DNA of 64,000 bases, taken from positions 62,001 through 126,000 of the forward strand of contig NZ_AUWQ01000014.1 of assembly GCF_000455205.1 (NCBI RefSeq), read 5' to 3'. Each line of letters begins with the position of its first letter. Positions within the stretch are counted from its first letter, which is position 1. Under the pieces are notes generated by a model. It worked only from the letters and a program-made list of their open reading frames with translations, was not told where the DNA came from and made no database searches. This document shows positions 59,609 through 64,000 of the stretch, piece by piece. Source of the stretch: Mycobacterium sp. UM_CSW. GTDB lineage: Bacteria; Actinomycetota; Actinomycetes; Mycobacteriales; Mycobacteriaceae. Made by a program: the position numbers and the translations under genes.

Positions 59609-60376
59609 CTAATCAGTCGACCCGCCGACCACCGCGTCGCTCGTCGGCACCGCTTCGGCCGGCCCGGTTTGCGACTCCCCTTTCGACTCATCGTGAGCCT
59701 CATCACCCTTGGTCTCGTCCTTCGGCGGCGGCCCCGCCCGCAACGCGGCGGACAGCCGGCCGCCCGTGTGGTTGACGTGCAACACGAATGGCCGCAGCGG
59801 GGTGTAGCGGATCACGGTCACCGACCCGGGGTCGGCGGTGACGCGCTGGAACCCGTCCAGGTGCATGCCGTACGCGTCGGCGACGACGGACTTGATGACG
59901 TCACCGTGGGTGCAGGCCACCCAGAGCACGTCGGCGCCGTCTTCTCCGCCGAGTTCTCCGGCCAGCCGCCGGTCGTGCGCGCGGATGGCCGCGACCGCAC
60001 GAGCCTGCACCTGCGCCAGGCCCTCGCCCCCGGGGAACACCGCCGCGCTGGGGTGGGCCTGGACCACCCGCCACAACGGCTCCTTCGTCAGCTCGCCGAT
60101 CTTGCGGCCTGTCCAGTCGCCGTAGTCCACCTCGGCGAGCTCCTCGTCGATCAGGGGCTCTAGGCACAGCGCCTCGGCCAGCGGCTCGACGGTGCGCCGA
60201 CAGCGCAGCAGCGGGGAGGTGACCACCGCGCGGATCGGCAGGTCGCCGATCCGGTCGATCAGCCCGGCGGCCTGCTCGCGGCCCTTGTCGTCGAGGTCGA
60301 CGCCCTCCGACCGCCCAGCCAGCACACCGGCGGTGTTCGAGGTGGAGCGGCCGTGCCTGAGCAGGATGACGGTCAC
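59609..60376 (-). CDS. Histidine phosphatase (phosphoglycerate-mutase-like)
   Basis: 255 residues from GTG 60376. Resembles Rv2135c. Catalytic RHG in VILLRHGRSTSNTAGVL with His as phosphoryl acceptor, second-half SPLLRCRRTVEPLA, Glu in EELAEVDYGDW, and the late CTHGDVIK supplying the second His. A ~35-residue acidic C-terminal tail (KDETKGDEAHDESKGE) is a low-complexity addition. Substrate unknown; not a clear gpm enzyme. Confidence 0.92.
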   Translation of the reverse strand: MTVILLRHGRSTSNTAGVLAGRSEGVDLDDKGREQAAGLIDRIGDLPIRAVVTSPLLRCRRTVEPLAEALCLEPLIDEELAEVDYGDWTGRKIGELTKEPLWRVVQAHPSAAVFPGGEGLAQVQARAVAAIRAHDRRLAGELGGEDGADVLWVACTHGDVIKSVVADAYGMHLDGFQRVTADPGSVTVIRYTPLRPFVLHVNHTGGRLSAALRAGPPPKDETKGDEAHDESKGESQTGPAEAVPTSDAVVGGSTD

Positions 60377-60417
60377 GACGACGACCGTACTCGGTACGGG
60401 CGGGCGCGACTGGTTCG

Positions 60418-60720
60418 CTAGCGGGAGACCGGCACGGCGTGCGCGATCGAGTCGCGGACCGCGGCGGTCAGACTGCGCTCGTCGGTGAGGTCGATGTCGA
60501 CCAGGCCGCGAATCGCCCGCGCGACCACGTCCTCGGCCTGCGGAACGGGGCCGGAGAGGCGTGGGCGGTAAATTTCGACAACGAGCGAGCGGTGCTCGAT
60601 GTGGAAGGAGAAACTGCGCCCATCACCGAGTTGTCCGTACCCGCTGGCAAAGATTCCCGTCGAGATGTCCTCGACAGCAAACTCTTTGTCTGCGACATGC
60701 CGGTCAACGATGACGGTCAT
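60418..60720 (-). CDS. Small conserved mycobacterial protein (Rv2137c-like)
   Basis: 100 residues, ATG 60720. IVDRHVADKEFAVEDIST, YGQLGDGRSFSFHIEHRSL and VVARAIRGLVDIDLTDERSL; no recognisable catalytic motif, signal or membrane segment. 41 bp upstream of the phosphatase gene. In M. tuberculosis, as I recall, uppP (Rv2136c) lies between the two; here there is no space for it. Confidence 0.8.
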   Translation of the reverse strand: MTVIVDRHVADKEFAVEDISTGIFASGYGQLGDGRSFSFHIEHRSLVVEIYRPRLSGPVPQAEDVVARAIRGLVDIDLTDERSLTAAVRDSIAHAVPVSR

Positions 60721-60830
60721 GACGCGACGATACCTCTCCAGTCCGACCCCATGCAGGCAACATGGCCATATTGGATGCGAAACCGTTCCCTAAAATTTGA
60801 ATTTCACATTGGTGACGCGAGGGAAAATAA

Positions 60831-61898
60831 TTGCTGCGACGACGTACGGGCGACAAACCGGCAGTCCAGGGCGCCTTCCTTGCGGTGGCGTTTTTGCTGG
60901 TAGCGGTGGCGGGTTGCTCGGGCGATCCGCTCGGTAGCGCACCGCCCACGATCGAACCGGCCCAGCCGGCCGTCTCCCCGCCGACGTCGCAACCCGCGGC
61001 CGGCACGGTGCGACAGCTGGCCGGCCACGGCGCCGCGGCAATCTTCGACGCGGCCACCCGTCAACTGGCCGTCCTGGCCCCCGGCGGCGACCCGGAGGCG
61101 CCCGCCAGCCTCACCGAATTCGGTGACCCGCAGGCCGCGCCGCGGGTGGTCGACCTGCCGGGCCCGGCGACCGCGTTGACCGGCGACGGCCGCGGCACGG
61201 CCTTCCTGGCCACCCGGGGCGGCTACTTCGTGGTCGACCTGTCCGCCGGCCGCGCGACCCGCGTACCCGTCGCCAACGCCCAGCAGGTCGACTTCACGGC
61301 CGTCGCCCAGCGAGCCGACGGAACGCTGGTGCTGGGCAGCGCGGACGGCGCCCTCTACACCTTCGCCTCCCGGACACCGGCCTCGGTACGCAGCGCCACC
61401 ATCAGCACCCGCAACAAGATCTTCGCGCGTGTGGATGCGATTGTGGCACAAGGGAATACGATAGTGGTGCTGGATCGGGGCCAGACCTCGGTGACGACGA
61501 TCGGCGCCGACGGACGCGCCGAGCAGGCGCTGCGAGCCGGGGAGGGCGCCACCACCGTTGCCGCCGACTCGCTGGGCCGCGTCCTGGTCGCCGACACCCG
61601 CGGCGGGCAGCTGCTGGTCTACGGCGTCGATCCGCTGATCCTGCGGCAGGCCTACCCGGTGCGGCAGTCCCCGTACGGCCTGGCCGGTTCCCGGGGGCTG
61701 GCCTGGGTGTCCCTCACCGCGGCGAACGTCGTCATTGGTTACGATCTGTCAACCGGAATTCCCGTCGAAAGGGTGCGATACCCAACCGTGCAGCAACCCA
61801 ACTCGCTGGCTTTTGACGAAGCGTCGGGCACCTTGTACGTGGTGTCGGGGTCGGGTGCGGGTGTCCAGGTCATCGAGCACGCGGCGGGCACGCCGTGA
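60831..61898 (+). CDS. lppL: LppL-like lipoprotein
   Basis: 355 residues from TTG 60831 with GAGGG upstream. Lipoprotein signal: basic RRRTGDKP, hydrophobic [14 protein letters not shown], lipobox VAGC with Cys29 as acylated residue, then a Pro-rich linker. The rest looks like a beta-propeller: repeated blades such as [40 protein letters not shown] and [17 protein letters not shown]. Matches Rv2138 in place and type. Divergent from the 60418 gene; stop overlaps the next GTG (GTGA). Confidence 0.88.
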   Translation: MLRRRTGDKPAVQGAFLAVAFLLVAVAGCSGDPLGSAPPTIEPAQPAVSPPTSQPAAGTVRQLAGHGAAAIFDAATRQLAVLAPGGDPEAPASLTEFGDPQAAPRVVDLPGPATALTGDGRGTAFLATRGGYFVVDLSAGRATRVPVANAQQVDFTAVAQRADGTLVLGSADGALYTFASRTPASVRSATISTRNKIFARVDAIVAQGNTIVVLDRGQTSVTTIGADGRAEQALRAGEGATTVAADSLGRVLVADTRGGQLLVYGVDPLILRQAYPVRQSPYGLAGSRGLAWVSLTAANVVIGYDLSTGIPVERVRYPTVQQPNSLAFDEASGTLYVVSGSGAGVQVIEHAAGTP

Positions 61899-62158
61899 CG
61901 AGCCGTCAAGAACCGCGGTGGAGTCGGCTGCCGGCGGGCTGGGAAGCGGAGATGTCCGACGAATACGAATGGATCCCGCTGCGCCTGCCGCCGGAAGTGA
62001 CGCGACTCAGCGCGTCCATCCGGCTGTCCATCGAGGCCGAATATCGCGGCTGGGAGCTCACCCGGGTGCGCCTCTACACCGACGGCAGCCGACGGGTGTT
62101 GTTGCGCCGCAAGAAGACTCGTCTGGACAGCCGGCGGCCCGACCAACCGGAATTGTGA
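61895..62158 (+). CDS. Small DUF5703-type protein
   Basis: 87 residues from GTG 61895, overlapping the lppL-like stop (GTGA) and the pyrD start (TGATG). Seen: [40 protein letters not shown] and a basic tail VLLRRKKTR. Conserved small gene in front of pyrD in mycobacteria. No function known; soluble. Confidence 0.82.
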   Translation: MTSRQEPRWSRLPAGWEAEMSDEYEWIPLRLPPEVTRLSASIRLSIEAEYRGWELTRVRLYTDGSRRVLLRRKKTRLDSRRPDQPEL

Positions 62159-63276
62159 TGTACCGGCTTACCCGCCGGCTGTTGTTCCTGTTACCGCCCG
62201 AACGCATACACACGCTGGTGTTCGCACTGCTGCGCGCCGTCACGGTCCTGCCCGCCGCGCGGCGGTCGCTGCATCGACGGCTCGGCCCGACCGACCCGGT
62301 GCTGGCCAGCACGGTGTTCGGGGTGCGTTTCCCCGGACCGCTGGGCCTGGCCGCCGGCTTCGACAAGGACGGCAAGGGGCTGCTCACCTGGGGTGCGTTG
62401 GGTTTCGGGTATGCCGAGGTGGGCACCGTCACGGCGCAACCCCAGCCCGGCAACCCCGGCCCGCGTCTGTTCCGGCTGCCCGCCGATCGGGCCCTGCTGA
62501 ACCGGATGGGGTTCAACAATCGCGGCGCCGGCGCGCTGGCGATCCGCCTCACCCATCGCCGCCCCGACGTGCCGATCGGGGTCAACATCGGCAAGACGAA
62601 GGCGGTCGCGGCCGCCGACGCCATCGGCGACTATCGGGCCAGCGCCCGGCTGGTGGGGCCGCTCGCGTCGTATCTGGTGGTCAACGTCAGCTCGCCGAAC
62701 ACGCCAGGGCTGCGCGACCTGCAGGCCGTGGAATCGCTGCGGCCGATCCTGCAGGGCGTCTTGCTGGAGGCCTCGACGACGTCGACGCCGGTGCTGGTCA
62801 AGATCGCACCCGATCTTTCAGATTCCGACGTCGACGACATCGCCGACCTGGCCGTCGAGCTGGGCCTGGCCGGCATCGTCGCGACCAACACCACCGTGTC
62901 ACGGGAGGGACTGAACACGCCGGGCGTGAAAAAGCTTGGCGCGGGCGGTATCTCGGGGCCGCCGGTGGCGCGCAGGGCGGTCGAGGTGCTGCATCGGCTC
63001 TACGGCCGGGTGGGTGACCGGCTGGTACTCATCAGCGTGGGCGGCATCGAGACGGCCGACGACGCGTGGGAACGGATCACCGCAGGCGCGTCGCTGCTGC
63101 AGGGCTACACCGGCTTCATCTACGGAGGAGGCTTGTGGCCCAAGCACATTCACGACGGCATTGCCCGCCGCCTGCATGACGGCGGGTTCGCGTCACTCGG
63201 CGACGCGGTGGGGTCCGCGGCCATCGACCCGGGCCGACCGACGGGGGGCTCGGAACGGCTCGGGGAGCCGGGATAG
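62158..63276 (+). CDS. pyrD: Dihydroorotate dehydrogenase (quinone), class 2
   Basis: 372 residues, ATG 62158. Fourth step of pyrimidine synthesis: dihydroorotate to orotate, electrons to menaquinone. N-terminal membrane-associating helices ([20 protein letters not shown]) mark class 2. FMN and substrate motifs: [29 protein letters not shown]-type loop, [24 protein letters not shown] with the catalytic Ser region, [16 protein letters not shown] and [13 protein letters not shown]. Co-translated with the two genes upstream. Confidence 0.96.
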   Translation: MYRLTRRLLFLLPPERIHTLVFALLRAVTVLPAARRSLHRRLGPTDPVLASTVFGVRFPGPLGLAAGFDKDGKGLLTWGALGFGYAEVGTVTAQPQPGNPGPRLFRLPADRALLNRMGFNNRGAGALAIRLTHRRPDVPIGVNIGKTKAVAAADAIGDYRASARLVGPLASYLVVNVSSPNTPGLRDLQAVESLRPILQGVLLEASTTSTPVLVKIAPDLSDSDVDDIADLAVELGLAGIVATNTTVSREGLNTPGVKKLGAGGISGPPVARRAVEVLHRLYGRVGDRLVLISVGGIETADDAWERITAGASLLQGYTGFIYGGGLWPKHIHDGIARRLHDGGFASLGDAVGSAAIDPGRPTGGSERLGEPG

Positions 63277-63388
63277 CCGTCCTATTTGGCGTGTGTCAAT
63301 TAAAACGGTTGAACGCCTTGCCAATACGACGCCGCGCGTTGCGGGTTGTGCATTTGTACAACTAACTGCTAGAAACAGGGTTTAGCCA

Positions 63389-63413
63389 GTCACATTTTGG
63401 TGAACATTGTGAC
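63389..63413. promoter_or_regulatory. Inverted repeat in the PE-gene promoter region
   Basis: GTCACA, 13 nt, TGTGAC in the 184-bp gap between pyrD and the PE gene. The half-sites are those of CRP-like regulators but in reversed order, so a CRP site is doubtful. No other feature is seen in the gap. Confidence 0.25.
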
Positions 63414-63460
63414 CGGTATCTCAGTGGGCTAATCGGGAGAGCCTTCGAGGGGAGATGGCC

Positions 63461-64000
63461 ATGTCATTTGTCGTTGCTGCGCCGGAAACGGTAGGGGCCG
63501 CCGCCGGGGATTTGGCGGGCATTGGTTCCGCGCTGCGAGAGGCCACCGCGGCCGCAGCGGGCCAGACGACCGCCATTACCACCGCTGCCGCCGATGACGT
63601 GTCGCTGGCCGTCTCGGAGCTATTCGGTGCGTACGGGCAGCAATTCCAGGCGATGACCGCCCAGGCGGCGGCATTTCACAACGAGTTTGTGAACCTGCTG
63701 AACGGTGGGGCGGCGGCTTACCTCGGTACCGAGCTCGCCAATGCCCAGCAGGCCATGATCGGCGAATTCACCGCCAACGGCGCGGCTGCGTCCGCCCCGC
63801 TTCTCGGCGGGTTGCTCGGCGGGGGCGGGCTGCTCGGTGGGGGCGGTCTCCTCGGCGGCTCGAGCGGCAGCGGCGGCCTGCTCGGCGGACTCGACGGACT
63901 GCTCGGCCTCGGCACCGGCGGGGGCGGGCTGCTCGGCGGGCTGGGCACCGGGTTGGGCCAACTCTTCGCACCCCTCAACACCATCGGCAGCCAATTCGCC
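63461..64000 (+). CDS. PE-family protein with Gly-rich tail (3' end outside window)
   Basis: 180 codons are visible and the frame is open at the right edge. PE domain: MSFVVAAPETVGAAAGDLAGI, SALREATAAAAGQTTAI, ADDVSLAVSELFGAYGQQFQ, then AAAFHNEFVNLLNGGAAAYL; next a Leu/Gly-rich repeat region (GGLLGGGGLLGGGGLLGGS). ATG 63461 is preferred to ATG 63455 because AGGGGAG ends directly before the latter. PE proteins are exported by ESX type VII systems, usually with a PPE partner. The Gly-rich tail suggests PE_PGRS-like or PE with unique C terminus. Confidence 0.88.
   Translation, partial: MSFVVAAPETVGAAAGDLAGIGSALREATAAAAGQTTAITTAAADDVSLAVSELFGAYGQQFQAMTAQAAAFHNEFVNLLNGGAAAYLGTELANAQQAMIGEFTANGAAASAPLLGGLLGGGGLLGGGGLLGGSSGSGGLLGGLDGLLGLGTGGGGLLGGLGTGLGQLFAPLNTIGSQFA

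Noticed and set aside
63389-63413. CRP binding site before the PE gene
   Set aside because: The half-sites are everted (GTCACA...TGTGAC) with 13 nt between, not TGTGA-N6-TCACA; kept only as a low-confidence repeat.
63780-63960. Repeat array or CRISPR near the right edge
   Set aside because: The repeats are in-frame Leu/Gly codons of the PE-family protein, irregular in length and without spacers.
1-64000. Insertion sequences, integrases, tRNA or rRNA genes
   Set aside because: None seen on either strand; the island has no visible mobility genes.

Overview
The window is from a Mycobacterium, probably a slow-growing non-tuberculous species. The DNA is GC-rich and the genes use GTG/TTG starts and ATGA/GTGA stop-start overlaps. 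There are F420-dependent luciferase-like enzymes, mycofactocin-type dehydrogenases, many FadE/FadD/P450 genes, and a PE-family gene at the right edge. The last 8 kb (mshC, cysQ, SCO1664-family gene, DUF3090 gene, histidine phosphatase, small gene, lppL-like gene, pyrD) follows the M. tuberculosis Rv2130c-Rv2139 neighbourhood as I remember it. I saw no transposase, integrase, tRNA, rRNA or CRISPR array.

Layout. (1) 1-12.4 kb: an F420 enzyme, three PF04909 amidohydrolases, an acyl-CoA ligase, three acyl-CoA dehydrogenases (ACADs), a MaoC hydratase, a SnoaL-like protein and an isochorismatase-fold protein. (2) 12.4-16.3 kb, minus strand: aldehyde dehydrogenase plus an 800-residue double-domain CaiB CoA-transferase. 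(3) 16.4-23.2 kb: a tightly coupled operon P450 - ACAD - MaoC - zinc-ribbon/OB-fold - ACAD - MaoC - Ltp2-like thiolase fold - TetR. It has the parts list of the igr operon, which removes the last side-chain carbons of cholesterol, but ChsH2 is split into two genes. (4) 23.2-27.4 kb: a divergent IclR regulator, and a zinc dehydrogenase/SnoaL/SDR/F420-enzyme operon. (5) 27.6-50.1 kb: three P450s, CoA-transferase, acyl-CoA ligase, seven SDRs, an AveC-like membrane protein, an orphan solute-binding protein, and six paralogues of a dihydrodipicolinate-reductase-like/2,4-diaminopentanoate-dehydrogenase-like oxidoreductase. (6) 50.1-56.0 kb: TetR, amidohydrolase, SDR, aldehyde dehydrogenase, NDMA-type (mycofactocin) alcohol dehydrogenase and a small unknown gene. 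(7) 56.0-64 kb: conserved housekeeping genes, then the start of a PE gene.

How it may work together (inference). The first 56 kb looks like a catabolic island for a hydrophobic, branched or polycyclic compound. P450s would oxidise it, alcohol and aldehyde dehydrogenases would carry the product to an acid, and ligases or CoA-transferases would make the CoA ester. ACAD pairs, MaoC hydratases and the Ltp2/OB-fold aldolase would then shorten the chain. The amidohydrolases, SnoaL-like proteins, F420 enzymes and SDRs could act on a ring system. The substrate cannot be told from sequence.

The most interesting non-coding signal is a recurring 16-bp element, GAGAA-N6-TTCTC or close variants (often GATAA on one side). 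It lies in about a dozen promoter regions across the island. I did not notice it in the housekeeping segment or in front of the igr-like operon. It suggests one regulator controls most of the island.
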